Positions 39,101 through 47,126 are shown, counted from the first letter of the stretch. The stretch: 64,000 nucleotides of DNA from PSRJ01 sp963825305 (GCA_963825305.1 CAWGTA010000004.1:558001-622000), one strand, 5' to 3'. Numbers and translations: made by a program. The notes: generated by a model not told the origin, from the sequence alone.

Positions 39101-39792
39101 GTGATGCCCACCAGTTCCATGGAGCGCGCCAGCCCGAAGTCCATGAGCCAGACCCGCCCCGCGCCATCGACCATGATGTTCTGGGGCTTAAGATCGCGGT
39201 GGATGACGCCTTCGGTGTGGGCCGCCTCCAGACCACGGCAGATCTGTTTCATCATGGGCACGGCTTCGGCCGGCGGCAGCTTGCCGCGCTCCGCGATGAC
39301 TGTCTTCAGGTCGCGGCCGTCGACGAAATCCATGGTGATGAACTTGCGCCTATCGGTCGTGACCAGGTCGAAAATGCGAATAACGTTCTTGTGGGTGACC
39401 TGCCGGGCGAGGATCAGCTCCTGTTTGAAGCGGTGCAGTACGTCGGGATGGCCGGCAAGTTCAGGCCGGATTACCTTGAGGGCCACCAGCCGGTCGAGCT
39501 CGCGGTCGCGCGCCTTGTAGACCGCGCCCATGCCGCCCTCACCCAAACGCTTCAGGATTTCGTAGCGCTCGCCCAGCACCATACCCGGCTCCAGAGGTCC
39601 CGTGGCGTCGGGCGCGCTTCCCGGTCGCGTGGGCATCGACCAACCGGTCCCGCCGGGCTCAACCACCGTGGCCGCCATGTCCCTGGGGTCCATGGCTACG
39701 GTGGCGCCTTCAATCGCAAACGGAGTCCGGCACCGCTGGCACGTCGTGGATCCCGGCGGATTTTCGGTATGGCAGGCCGGGCACTCAACCAT
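36124..39792 (-). CDS. tandem Ser/Thr kinase with zinc ribbon and TPR array
   Basis: 1222 residues. A zinc ribbon opens the protein (CPACHTENPPGSTTCQRC). Kinase one (about 76-335) has GEGGMGAVYKA, VALKVI, HRDLKPQN and DFG; kinase two (about 368-635) has GEGGMGKVYKA, VALKLV, HRDLKPRN and DFG, so both look catalytically complete. One membrane helix lies near 653-670, followed by a FlgO/TolB-like region and at least ten TPR units (about 850-1200). Two full kinases in one chain are rare. Signalling role inferred; substrates unknown. It converges with the GT-C-like gene. Confidence 0.92.
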   Translation of the reverse strand: MVECPACHTENPPGSTTCQRCRTPFAIEGATVAMDPRDMAATVVEPGGTGWSMPTRPGSAPDATGPLEPGMVLGERYEILKRLGEGGMGAVYKARDRELDRLVALKVIRPELAGHPDVLHRFKQELILARQVTHKNVIRIFDLVTTDRRKFITMDFVDGRDLKTVIAERGKLPPAEAVPMMKQICRGLEAAHTEGVIHRDLKPQNIMVDGAGRVWLMDFGLARSMELVGITRTGALMGTPDYMSPEQARGEKVDARSDLFSLGVIFYEMLCGRLPFQADTMMAAMLKRVQERAAPLTAVDAAIPPRLSELVSKCLEPDVAQRYQTVGEILDDLAAEGPSRAGASMGVSAMAVPAISLAALGPGSQFGPRYRIESLIGEGGMGKVYKAYDQDLDRTVALKLVRNELASDPSSMQRFKQELLLASRISHRNILRIHDLGDVGGVKFISMAYVEGRDLHDVLRQSGRLPLERALNIARQLAGALEAAHAEGVAHRDLKPRNVLIDLDDHVYVSDFGLAKSLEGEASTMTRAGEVLGTPRYMSPEQAESKPADHRSDIYSLGVILYEMVTGDAPFAGESSMQVMYQHVKQKPKDPRLANPDLPEYFGKIILKCLEKDPALRYQSAREVLHDLEAGTPPTRIVRLRIAETGSPKWLIAAMAVVVLLGATVLIRPVREVLLGRSSITVTSKQGPASVANDTFLALLPLRVIGAQAELKYEAEGVVDALSAKLFSMKNVHLAPPAEVEKVSAADPLDKIARQLGVKQVLQGTVQGAGDKIDVVLTLSDSTGRRLWTKEFPGLRQDLLTVEDQIYNDLLGALKLNPSNEELARTSSRPTENVAAYELYLKGRNLLRGNRDAKQSQAALDLFDQATKKDSGFALAFAGVADASLVMYNLTKDTVWSQRALGAAQHAQTLNDDLPEVHFALGNIYRATGKTAEAVVELKHALSLAPNSDEGFRRLANAYLAAGQKDEALKTYQQAIDVNPYYWLNFNRLGTAYFQLGQNQKALDAFRKVVELVPDSSTGHENIGVAYFQMGKFAESIPAFEQALKTAPSQSLYSNLGTANFYLGKLPEAVKMFEKAVELNPNSQAGLGNLADGYRWSGQLDKAKATYNRAIAQAYKDLGVNSRDASTLGYLAAYYAKTGDSKRALELIRHARDINPNDTELIYKEGMIDAIAGQHADALKNLREAFQKGYPSEQAKADPELRSLATDPDYVKLLAESGRKTN

Positions 39793-40072
39793 AAGTCTTC
39801 CTGGTGTGATTACGCTTTACACAAGTTACCGCACAATGAAAGCGATCGGTTAACCATCGCGCCTAGCCGGCAAATGTGCCGTTGGACCTAGGGGCACCAA
39901 AGCAGTACTGCCGAAAGGGAGCAATCGGGATCATCGGAATTTTCGATTGGATTCCGGGTCCCTGGCAAGGTAGTCTGAAATTACAGTAAGGCCGTGTTGG
40001 CCGCCTCATTCTAAGTCTGACTAAGTCCGGGATCCCCGCCCTGATCACCTACTCTGCTTTTCTGGAGGCGTG
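39793..40072. other. intergenic region between divergent genes
   Basis: This 280-bp stretch holds the promoters of the tandem kinase (minus) and the Cys-rich protein (plus). No clear promoter, RNA gene or repeat is recognised. Confidence 0.35.
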
Positions 40073-40435
40073 ATGTTATTCCGCACGGTTGCTGTTGTGG
40101 TAATGCTTGGCTTATCCGTTCTCCTCACCGGCCAGGAGCCGGAAGATCCCCATTCCGTCGCCAAATGCGATGTATCGGCGAAAGACGGCGCACATGAATG
40201 CCACTGCACGCACATGGTGGCGGACGCTCAGAAACAACACGGAGATCAATGCGTCCGCGAGTCCAAGAGCCATGAAGAGATGCACGAGTGCATGGGGCAC
40301 ATGCCGGCGCCGTGCGACGTCATCGCGCGTCCCTCGAATTATGGCGTAGGCGATCATCCGGACAAGTGCAAGACCTGGTGTCGCCGCGACCATTGCTTCT
40401 GTAACGATGGTCCTTGTCCGCCAGAAGATGAATGA
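40073..40435 (+). CDS. secreted Cys/His-rich small protein
   Basis: 120 residues from the ATG at 40073; GGAGG lies five bases upstream, too close to the GTG at 40070. A signal peptide (LFRTVAVVVMLGLSVLLTG) leads to a mature part of about 100 residues with ten cysteines and many histidines and acidic residues (HECHCTH, HEEMHECMGHM, CKTWCRRDHCFCNDG). Disulfides or metal binding are likely. No family recognised. Confidence 0.6.
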   Translation: MLFRTVAVVVMLGLSVLLTGQEPEDPHSVAKCDVSAKDGAHECHCTHMVADAQKQHGDQCVRESKSHEEMHECMGHMPAPCDVIARPSNYGVGDHPDKCKTWCRRDHCFCNDGPCPPEDE

Positions 40436-40444
40436 GAGGCTAAT

Positions 40445-41221
40445 TCACAAGGTCTCCAGGGTCAGCGCTCGCGGCTCGCGTCCATCGATATCCTTTACTC
40501 CGAACTCACGCGCCACGGCAGCTCCGATGAGCACCTGACCGGTACGTGTCATCAGTGCCGGGTCGCTCGCAAGCGCTGCGACCACCCGGCCGCTAAACTC
40601 CGGGCTCTCGCTGTTGGATAAGTCGAACCACCCTTCCGCGGCAGCTTTCATCACCGCTTCCGTGCGGACCAGCCCTGGATATAGCGATACCACAGCAACG
40701 CCATGCGGCAACAACTCGTGCGCCATATCCGCCGTCATCTTGTCGGTGGCGGCCTTGGCTACGCCGTAAATCGCATTGCCTATGTGCTTCTGGGCGGCCC
40801 AGTGGCTGATGTTCACGATCAACCCGCGGCGTTTGGGAACCATCATCCGCGCCGCATGGGATGCGGTTATGAAGGCGGCGCGCACGCCCGCATCGATCAT
40901 GCCGGTCCAGCGGTGTACGGGCTGCTCCCAAAATGGCCGCGCCCAGGTAAAGGCGCCGTTTTCGACCATGCGTTCATAGCCGCCCCAGGCCGAGTTGACC
41001 AGGACGTCAAGCGCGCCCGCTTCATCGGCGATTCGTTCGAACACGGCATCGGTTTCCGCATCGCGCAGATGATCGCAGGGAATGCGGATCACGGCATCCG
41101 GAAGTTCCGCGGTGGCAACCGTGCGCCCCGTGGCGAAGACGCGGTATCCCGCATCGGCCAGGCTGATGGCAATGCCCCGGCCCACACCGCGACTCGCTCC
41201 CGTCACCAGCGCTGTCTGCAT
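40445..41221 (-). CDS. short-chain dehydrogenase/reductase
   Basis: 258 residues. The cofactor motif TGASRGVG, the NSAWGG segment, the Ser in VNISH and the YxxxK pair (YGVAK) mark a classical SDR with NAD(P)H. The sequence around the active site (SHWAAQKHIGNAIYGVAKAA) resembles mammalian DHRS1-like members. Substrate unknown. It lies directly downstream of rnpB, on the same strand. Confidence 0.9.
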   Translation of the reverse strand: MQTALVTGASRGVGRGIAISLADAGYRVFATGRTVATAELPDAVIRIPCDHLRDAETDAVFERIADEAGALDVLVNSAWGGYERMVENGAFTWARPFWEQPVHRWTGMIDAGVRAAFITASHAARMMVPKRRGLIVNISHWAAQKHIGNAIYGVAKAATDKMTADMAHELLPHGVAVVSLYPGLVRTEAVMKAAAEGWFDLSNSESPEFSGRVVAALASDPALMTRTGQVLIGAAVAREFGVKDIDGREPRALTLETL

Positions 41222-41228
41222 CGTAAGA

Positions 41229-41623
41229 AAGCTGCCGGACTTATAAGCCGGTTTCTGTACCCTTGCGGGCAGCAGTCATTCATCTGGGCCGCTCATTACT
41301 GAACGGCTCTAGCGACCTACCCGGAAGTGAAACGGGGCGGGCCGCCCCTCCTCCCCTATTTGGTCTTGCTCCGCGTGGGGTTTACCCTGCCAATCCGATT
41401 ACTCGGATCGCGGTGCGCTCTTACCGCACCATTTCACCCTTACCCCTAATGGCACGGCCAGCCAAAGCCGGCCCCCACCACTAAGGGCGGTATATTTTCT
41501 GTGGCACTTTCCGTATCCGTTTCCGGACCCCGGCCGTTAGCCGGCACGCTGCCCTGTGGAGACCGGACTTTCCTCCCCCGCGGCCAAACGGCACCCCGGG
41601 AGCGACTGCCCGTCCGGCAGCTC
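41229..41623 (-). ncRNA. rnpB: RNase P RNA
   Basis: About 395 nt on the minus strand. The P1 helix is seen as GAGCTGCCGGAC near 41623-41612 pairing with GTCCGGCAGCTT near 41240-41229. Conserved core elements read in order on the minus strand: GAGGAAAGTCCGG (CR I), CAGGGTGC-like CAGGGCAGCGTGCCGG, GGTAAACCCC, and the ending core with GGTAGGTCGCTAGAGC and AGATGAATGACTGC. These are the type A bacterial RNase P RNA signatures. It matures tRNA 5' ends with the RnpA protein, which is not in the window. Ends are accurate to a few bases. Confidence 0.95.
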
Positions 41624-41874
41624 ACCTCCCGATTGTCGCATCTTGTTCCCCAATTTGTACTGTGCCGTACCAGAGAAATGACGATAAGTATAATCCGGTC
41701 TTGCAGATAAAGAACGCGTGGAGTGTATTAATAGATATGCCTGCGCGCGGGATCTCTCAATTGCTCCCAGCACGCGGTGGGAGAATTGCGGCCGCTCCAA
41801 GCCTGACCAGGGGTGCGGTCCGTTCTTTGGCGTTTTCACGCACACGTTCAACATGTTGAGGAGAAGAGAAAACA
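41624..41874. promoter_or_regulatory. divergent upstream region of rnpB and ompA-like gene
   Basis: A perfect TATAAT at 41689-41694 on the plus strand could serve the OmpA-like gene, though no good -35 is found. The leader to 41875 has GGAGAAGAG as ribosome site. No clear rnpB promoter could be picked out on the minus strand. Confidence 0.4.
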
Positions 41875-44397
41875 ATGAAGAAACTGGCAGCGATCTGTGC
41901 CCTCGGTCTGGCGGCGTCCTGGCTTTACGGCCAGGGACTCACGCCCCCGAGCGGGCAAGCCAAGGATGATTGGGAAGAGATCAACTTCGAATTCAATTCG
42001 TCGATCCTGTCGGATGGTTATCCGAGTCTGCTGCGGCTAGCGGAACTGCTGGGCCAGCACAAAGACTACCAGGTGATCATTACGGGTCATACCGATTACG
42101 TTGGCTCGGTCAATTACAACGACCGGCTGGCGAAGGCCCGCGCCGATACGGTGAAGGATTTCCTGGTGAAATACGGCGCGCCCGGCAGTCAGATCAGCAC
42201 CAACGGCCAGGGGAAGCGTAATCCGGAAGTCAACAACAACACTAAGGAAGGCCGGTTCATGAACCGCCGCGTGGTGTTGCGCGTGACCGACGCAGCCGGA
42301 CAGGTGGTCAAAGAGGGCACCATCCGGGAAGTGATCAACGCAATTCCCCCCCAAGCCGCACCAGCGCAGCCCGCGCCCGGCGGCCTTTCCAACGATTGCT
42401 GCAACAATATTTTGCGCCGGCTGGACAAGCTGGATGAAATCCTGGCAGCGGTGAAGGCCTTGCAAGGCGACAACGACAAGCTGCGCGGCGAGTTGGCGGA
42501 CTTGCAAAAGGATCACAATGCGCTAAAGGACCAGCTTGCTGGAATTCCCAAGCCGCTCACCGAACAGCAGACACAGACCATCGCCAACAACGCGGCTACA
42601 GGCGCGCTCGATGAAGCGCAGCGGCGCAACAAAAAGTTCTCACTGCTGGGCTTGAACATCGGGCCTACCTATGGCCCGGACCGCTCGACGGGCGATGTCA
42701 CCGTGAGCGGCAGCGCCCGCTTCTTCTCACCGTTCGGCGGCGACGGCACACACGCGGTACAGGCGCAGGGCGAGTACATGTACTTCCCCGGCGCCCAGGA
42801 AGGGCAGTTCGATATCGGTTTGGTGAACCGCTTCGGCCATATGCAGGTGGGCGGTTTCGGCAGCTTCAAGGCGCTGGACTTCAAGCAATTCCAGAGCGCC
42901 GGCTTCCTGGGACAAGGAGCGTTTCTGTTCGACTACATCTTTAGCCGCGGCCGCATCGGCGGATTCGCCACCAAAGGATTCAAGAACATCGCGGTGTTGA
43001 ACAGCACTCAACTGGGACCCAGCTCGTTTCTGCAGACCTACGCCCGCATCGTCGATCAGTATGGCGTTAACGGCTTGATTGGCGTTTGGGGCAACGCTCA
43101 CCTGGAAGGCAACATAGGCTACCTGCGCATGAACGGCCCTGGCAACGACAAGCCAGGCGGTGCGTTGAAGCTGGTGCAGCCGCTCAACGACAAAATATCG
43201 TTCACCGCTGAAGCGGGGCTGAACGAGACATACATTCAGACCGCCAACTCTGGCCGCATCGTGTTCGGGTTGGAATTCGGCAACTACATCCGGCCCAAGG
43301 AATACGGCACAACCACTAACCCGGTTCCCATGGATGTTCCGCGCATCCGGTACCAGTTCCTGACGCGGCGCGTGGGGAACAGCCCGCCCGTGGCCGACGC
43401 CGGCCCCAACCAGATCGGCGTAGCGGCCGGGACGATCACGCTCGATGGCTCGGGCTCCTACGATCCGGACGGCGATGCGCTCACGTATAGCTGGCAGCAG
43501 ATCAGCGGCCCCGCGGTTTCGCTCACGGGAGCCAACACGGTTAAGGCTACCTTCACTGCCGCGGCCGGCACGACCTACGCCTTCCGGCTGACGGTCAAAG
43601 ACACCGGCGGGCTGCAGAGCACCGCCAGCACCACGGTAACCACCAGTTCGCCCACAACTGTGGGCACCAGCGGGCCTGCTCAGATTATTCGCTTCGAGGC
43701 CAGCCCGCAGAACATTCAGCCGGGCGGGCAGTCGACCTTAAGTTGGGCTACCACCGGGACCAGCAAGGTCTCCATCAGCGGCATCGGCGCCGTCACGCCC
43801 AACGGAAGTACGACGGTTTCGCCGCAAACGACCACGGTCTACACTCTGACGGCCACCGCAGCCGACGGCACGTCGGTGACGGCGCCCGTGACGGTCACGG
43901 TCACCACCGGCGCAATCCCGCAGGTGGTCACGTTCGTGGCTTCACCGCAAAACATCGACGCCGGTCAAACCACCAAGCTGTGCTGGCAGGTGACCAACGC
44001 CACGTCGATCGCTATCACGCCGGGCGTGGGGACCAATCTGAATGCCAATGATTGCGCCACCGTCAGCCCGAGCCAGACGACCACCTACACCCTGACTGCG
44101 ACCAACGCGACGGGCCAGATCCAGGCCAACGCCACGGTCAACGTGGGCCAGGTGCGCATCCTCTCGTTCAACGCCAGTCCGGTGTTCTCGCCGGCCGTCG
44201 GCCTGCCCGTAACGCTGTCGTGGACCACTTCCAACGCTACTACGGTAGTGTTGATCGGAAGCGCGATTCCACCCCAGACGTTGCCGGTGAATGGCAGCAT
44301 CGTGGTGAACCCCATCACTGATTCCACCTATACCTTGACGGCTTACGGACCTGGAGGACAAACCGTGAGCGACACCATCGATGTGACGGTACGATGA
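41875..44397 (+). CDS. OmpA-domain protein with PKD and Ig-like repeats
   Basis: 840 residues. After the signal peptide (ends YGQG) an OmpA-like peptidoglycan-binding domain is at residues of about 35-140 (ITGHTDYVGSVNYNDRLAKA, MNRRVVLRV), unusually at the N-terminus. A coiled coil follows (about 175-225), then a beta-rich 260-residue region that could be an outer-membrane barrel or lobe, a PKD/REJ-type domain (SPPVADAGPNQIGVAAG, about 500-590) and three similar Ig-like repeats (for example VTFVASPQNIDAGQTTKLCW) to the end. It is presumably a cell-envelope structural or adhesive protein. Monocistronic, with a terminator at 44414. Confidence 0.85.
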   Translation: MKKLAAICALGLAASWLYGQGLTPPSGQAKDDWEEINFEFNSSILSDGYPSLLRLAELLGQHKDYQVIITGHTDYVGSVNYNDRLAKARADTVKDFLVKYGAPGSQISTNGQGKRNPEVNNNTKEGRFMNRRVVLRVTDAAGQVVKEGTIREVINAIPPQAAPAQPAPGGLSNDCCNNILRRLDKLDEILAAVKALQGDNDKLRGELADLQKDHNALKDQLAGIPKPLTEQQTQTIANNAATGALDEAQRRNKKFSLLGLNIGPTYGPDRSTGDVTVSGSARFFSPFGGDGTHAVQAQGEYMYFPGAQEGQFDIGLVNRFGHMQVGGFGSFKALDFKQFQSAGFLGQGAFLFDYIFSRGRIGGFATKGFKNIAVLNSTQLGPSSFLQTYARIVDQYGVNGLIGVWGNAHLEGNIGYLRMNGPGNDKPGGALKLVQPLNDKISFTAEAGLNETYIQTANSGRIVFGLEFGNYIRPKEYGTTTNPVPMDVPRIRYQFLTRRVGNSPPVADAGPNQIGVAAGTITLDGSGSYDPDGDALTYSWQQISGPAVSLTGANTVKATFTAAAGTTYAFRLTVKDTGGLQSTASTTVTTSSPTTVGTSGPAQIIRFEASPQNIQPGGQSTLSWATTGTSKVSISGIGAVTPNGSTTVSPQTTTVYTLTATAADGTSVTAPVTVTVTTGAIPQVVTFVASPQNIDAGQTTKLCWQVTNATSIAITPGVGTNLNANDCATVSPSQTTTYTLTATNATGQIQANATVNVGQVRILSFNASPVFSPAVGLPVTLSWTTSNATTVVLIGSAIPPQTLPVNGSIVVNPITDSTYTLTAYGPGGQTVSDTIDVTVR

Positions 44398-44413
44398 CGA
44401 CGTAGCGCTCGCA

Positions 44414-44441
44414 CCCGGGCGGTCCGGCACCGCCCGGGTTT
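44414..44441 (+). terminator. rho-independent terminator of the OmpA-like gene
   Basis: A 9-bp GC stem CCCGGGCGG/CCGCCCGGG with a 7-base loop, followed by TTTCTCT. It begins 16 bp after the stop codon. Confidence 0.75.
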
Positions 44442-44460
44442 CTCTCGTAGACTGTAGTGA

Positions 44461-45039
44461 ATGATCGCCACGCGCGCCGCCCTGGGATGCAAGCTCCACA
44501 CGGGCTGGGCTGCGGTGGTAGTGGCTGTTCGTTCGCGCGGCCATATCAACGTGTTGCTGCGCCGGCGAATCGAATTGTTGCCGCCCGACCAGAGCGTGCC
44601 CCGGTTCGTTTACCATGAAGCGGCCGAATTGGCGCTGGCCGAATCGGCGAAGCTGGTAAAGCGGACGGCGCGCGCAGCGCAGGCGGCTGCCGATCGAGCA
44701 CTCACCGGGATTCTGGAAGAGCTGCGATCCGGTGGCGTCTCGATTGACGCGGTGGCCCTGGCGACCGGGTCCACGGCCGTTCCCTCTGAACTGCGCGCGA
44801 TTCTGGCGTCGCACACACTCATTCATGCTGCCGAAGGCGTGCTGTTCCAGGAGGCGGTTGCAGCGGCCTGCGAGGCCCGCGGTCTGAGCGTGATCCGCGT
44901 GCGCGAGAAAGACCTGTGGTCGAAACTCGGCAACGGAGTCCGAGAGGAAGTGGATGGGCTTCGCGGCCTCATCGGCCCACCGTGGGGCGCGGACCAGAAG
45001 ACCGCCACGGCGGCGGCGCTGATCGCACTACGAGATTAG
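44461..45039 (+). CDS. conserved hypothetical protein
   Basis: 192 residues, soluble, Ala-rich. The opening MIATRAALGCKLHTGWAAVV and the segment ELLPPDQSVPRFVYHEAAEL look like a conserved protein family with an alternating strand/helix pattern, perhaps of the ribonuclease-H-like or actin-like type, but I cannot name it. It sits alone between the OmpA-like gene and a convergent esterase gene. Confidence 0.65.
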   Translation: MIATRAALGCKLHTGWAAVVVAVRSRGHINVLLRRRIELLPPDQSVPRFVYHEAAELALAESAKLVKRTARAAQAAADRALTGILEELRSGGVSIDAVALATGSTAVPSELRAILASHTLIHAAEGVLFQEAVAAACEARGLSVIRVREKDLWSKLGNGVREEVDGLRGLIGPPWGADQKTATAAALIALRD

Positions 45040-45046
45040 TGAAGCA

Positions 45047-46378
45047 TCATTTCTTGTTCTTGCCGTTGCTCTTCTTCGGCGGAATATTCTGATCGGCCCA
45101 GTTCAGGATGACGTCCGCTACATCCAGATTGTTCGTGCCAATCATCATCATATGGGTGGTGCCCTTGAAGACGGGGTTGCCCAGCTCGTCCAACTTAATG
45201 TACTCCGCTTTAGCGATCCCATTTCCCGCGGCGCGCCGCGCGTTGATCGCGTCAACGGTAGCCTGGCACACCTCACTTGTCGCGGTGTAGTCGCCCTTCA
45301 AAGCCATGTAGGGGATGTTGTCGAAGTCCGCGGCGGTGAGCCCGCTGTTCGGCAGAGAGCAGGACCCCTCGATGGTGATCAGGCCCTTCAACAGATCCAG
45401 ATGACCTCGTTCCTTCAGAATACGCACCATGTGATGCCCCATGATTCCCGACTGCGAATGGGTGGCCACGACTGCCCCACCGAGCTTTTCGACCAGCGTC
45501 GCGAGATTTTCCGGGGTCCAGGTATTGGCGGGGGAAATTTCGTGCGGATCGCAGGCGGCGCATGTAGACCCCGGCAACGTTACCTCGGAATTGGGGACTA
45601 ACTGCTTGTAGTATTCGAGCGCATAGTAATTTTCGGGACCGGCCGGTGCCTGGCCGATCGCTCCCGTGCGTGAGACCACGTTCGCGTCCACGGCGCTGAT
45701 TGGGTACGCCGGGAAATAGTCATCGGTGTGGAGAGCATCGTCAGTCGGCGGATCGCCCGGATCTCCATGTCGTATCAATTTGCCGTTGAGGATGGTAGAA
45801 CCGGCCGGAATAAGGTGGCCGAACCAGGCGGTCCAGGCGCCGTTGTCGGTAATCCTGCCGAACGAGGGCAGCATCGCCGCGGCCTTGGCAGCATCGCCAC
45901 TCTTGATCATGGCTGCGGCTTCGTGAATGACTGACTCGTCGAACCCAGAGCGCCCGCGTCCTGACTGATCGACTACATAAGTAGAGATACCTTTGCGGAC
46001 GAAGTACGGCAGCCAGCCTTCGCGCCCGTCCGGTGTCGACTCAAGACAAGCTCCCGTGTGTGTGGACCCGTGCACCATGATGACGGGCGGCGTGCCGCGT
46101 TTCTTGGTCGCCGGTATCTGGAACTCCACATACATCTGGCCGATCGTGATCTGGTTGGGCGCCGGAGCCTGGTTGGGAGCGGGCACCGTGGCGTAGGTCG
46201 TGACCTTGGGCACGCCACCGACGAAGAAGCTGCCCTCGTCTTCGATCACCAGCGGTTTGGTCAGGAACTTTTTCACCTTCTGCCCTTCCAGCGTGGCAGC
46301 GCCCGCAGCCATGGCAAGCAGCAGGATGACGGCAAGACCAGCAGCGGCGTTTTGAATGACGTGACTTTGGCGTCTCAT
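45047..46378 (-). CDS. secreted alpha/beta hydrolase (esterase-like)
   Basis: 443 residues with an N-terminal signal (AVILLLAMAAGAATL). The fold is shown by the oxyanion segment PPVIMVHGSTHTG, the strand STYVVDQSGRGRSG and the nucleophile elbow THSQSG (Ser in place of the usual GxSxG first Gly). The GTTHMMMIGTN segment near the C-terminus may supply the catalytic His. The C-terminus is strongly basic (KKSNGKNKK). Related to fungal-type and bacterial esterases of unknown substrate. Confidence 0.8.
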   Translation of the reverse strand: MRRQSHVIQNAAAGLAVILLLAMAAGAATLEGQKVKKFLTKPLVIEDEGSFFVGGVPKVTTYATVPAPNQAPAPNQITIGQMYVEFQIPATKKRGTPPVIMVHGSTHTGACLESTPDGREGWLPYFVRKGISTYVVDQSGRGRSGFDESVIHEAAAMIKSGDAAKAAAMLPSFGRITDNGAWTAWFGHLIPAGSTILNGKLIRHGDPGDPPTDDALHTDDYFPAYPISAVDANVVSRTGAIGQAPAGPENYYALEYYKQLVPNSEVTLPGSTCAACDPHEISPANTWTPENLATLVEKLGGAVVATHSQSGIMGHHMVRILKERGHLDLLKGLITIEGSCSLPNSGLTAADFDNIPYMALKGDYTATSEVCQATVDAINARRAAGNGIAKAEYIKLDELGNPVFKGTTHMMMIGTNNLDVADVILNWADQNIPPKKSNGKNKK

Positions 46379-46434
46379 GGAACTCTCCTATTCGACGAAT
46401 CAGCGATGTGGTGATTATACCCGCGACTGAAATG

Positions 46435-46486
46435 GTAGGGCGGACCCCCTGGTCCGCACGGGTCCCCCGGACCCGTCTTCGCCCGA
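46435..46486. repeat. dispersed hairpin repeat, family A copy 2
   Basis: Starts GTAGGGCGGACCCCCTGGTC and matches 2202-2252 except for a few substitutions and single-base gaps. It ends just before the repeated regulatory sites of the first USP-like gene. Confidence 0.7.
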
Positions 46487-46492
46487 CGAATC

Positions 46493-46547
46493 TTCATGAC
46501 TTCTTTATGTCTTCTCTATGACTTTTTCAGGGCGCGGCACCTAGCCT
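46493..46547 (+). promoter_or_regulatory. response-regulator-type promoter 1 (three 11-bp repeats)
   Basis: Three consecutive 11-bp direct repeats, TTCATGACTTC (46493), TTTATGTCTTC (46504) and TCTATGACTTT (46515), precede a -10-like TAGCCT (46542-46547). The spacing from the last ATGACTT to the -10 is 17 bp, the same as in promoter 2 at 47042-47096. Eleven-bp direct repeats in place of a -35 are the mark of OmpR/PhoB-family activators; KdpE is the obvious candidate. Confidence 0.75.
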
Positions 46548-46565
46548 GAACTTGAGGGGAACGCC

Positions 46566-47030
46566 ATGTCGCTCATCCTGGAAAAAGTCCTGGCTCCGGC
46601 GCCGGCGAATCCAGAACGACCGCCAGCAGGCGCCGCTGCCCCCAGGTTCAACATTTCGGTAGTATTCACATCGGTTGAAGCTACGCTGGCAGCGTTGCGA
46701 AAGGCGGGCGCCTTGGCGAAGCGGATGCGCGCGCGGATTACCCTGCTGGTCCCACAAATCGTTCCCTATCCCCTGCCGCTTACCAGTCCGCCGGTTCTGT
46801 TGGATTTCAACGAGCGCCGGTTTCGCGTAATTGCCGAAGAGGCTTCGGTCGAAACCACTGTCCGTTTGTACCTTTGCCGTGACCGGCGGGACATGCTGCG
46901 AGGGGCGTTAGACCCACATTCGGTGGTAGTGCTCGGGGGCCCGAAACGCTGGTGGCCGACCTCAGAAAAGCGCCTGGCGAGAGCTCTGCGCAATGCCGGT
47001 CATGAAGTGGTCTTCGAAGAACTGCAGTAG
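46566..47030 (+). CDS. USP-like protein linked to Kdp, copy 1
   Basis: 154 residues. After a proline-rich start, the protein has an alternating beta/alpha fold: ISVVFTSVEATLAALRKAG, RITLLVPQIVPYPLPLTS, and the end HSVVVLGGPKRWWPTSEKRL then AGHEVVFEE. This resembles universal stress protein domains, and it is a clear paralogue of the next gene (shared WWPT-EK motif, PQIVP). Location before the Kdp operon suggests a role in potassium response. An ATP-binding G-2x-G-9x-G(S/T) motif is not complete. Confidence 0.72.
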   Translation: MSLILEKVLAPAPANPERPPAGAAAPRFNISVVFTSVEATLAALRKAGALAKRMRARITLLVPQIVPYPLPLTSPPVLLDFNERRFRVIAEEASVETTVRLYLCRDRRDMLRGALDPHSVVVLGGPKRWWPTSEKRLARALRNAGHEVVFEELQ

Positions 47031-47041
47031 CGCGGCCCATC

Positions 47042-47096
47042 TTTATAGTTTCTTCATGCTTTTTCTATGACTTCTTTAGGCTCCGGGGTCTACCCT
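47042..47096 (+). promoter_or_regulatory. response-regulator-type promoter 2 (three 11-bp repeats)
   Basis: Three 11-bp units in phase: TTTATAGTTTC (47042), TTCATGCTTTT (47053) and TCTATGACTTC (47064), then TACCCT at 47091-47096. The 17-bp distance from ATGACTT to the -10 equals that in promoter 1. It presumably drives the second USP-like gene and the Kdp operon. Confidence 0.75.
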
Positions 47097-47126
47097 CAAA
47101 GTGCCTGAAAGATGGGAGATCCTGAA

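Noticed and set aside
41236..41640. Plus-strand short ORFs (for example 41263-41484 and 41501-41710)
   Set aside because: They lie on the opposite strand of RNase P RNA, whose conserved core and P1 helix explain the sequence.
47112..47126. ATG at 47112 as start of the second USP-like gene
   Set aside because: The ribosome site GGGAG for the ATG at 47127 lies inside it, and no site precedes 47112.
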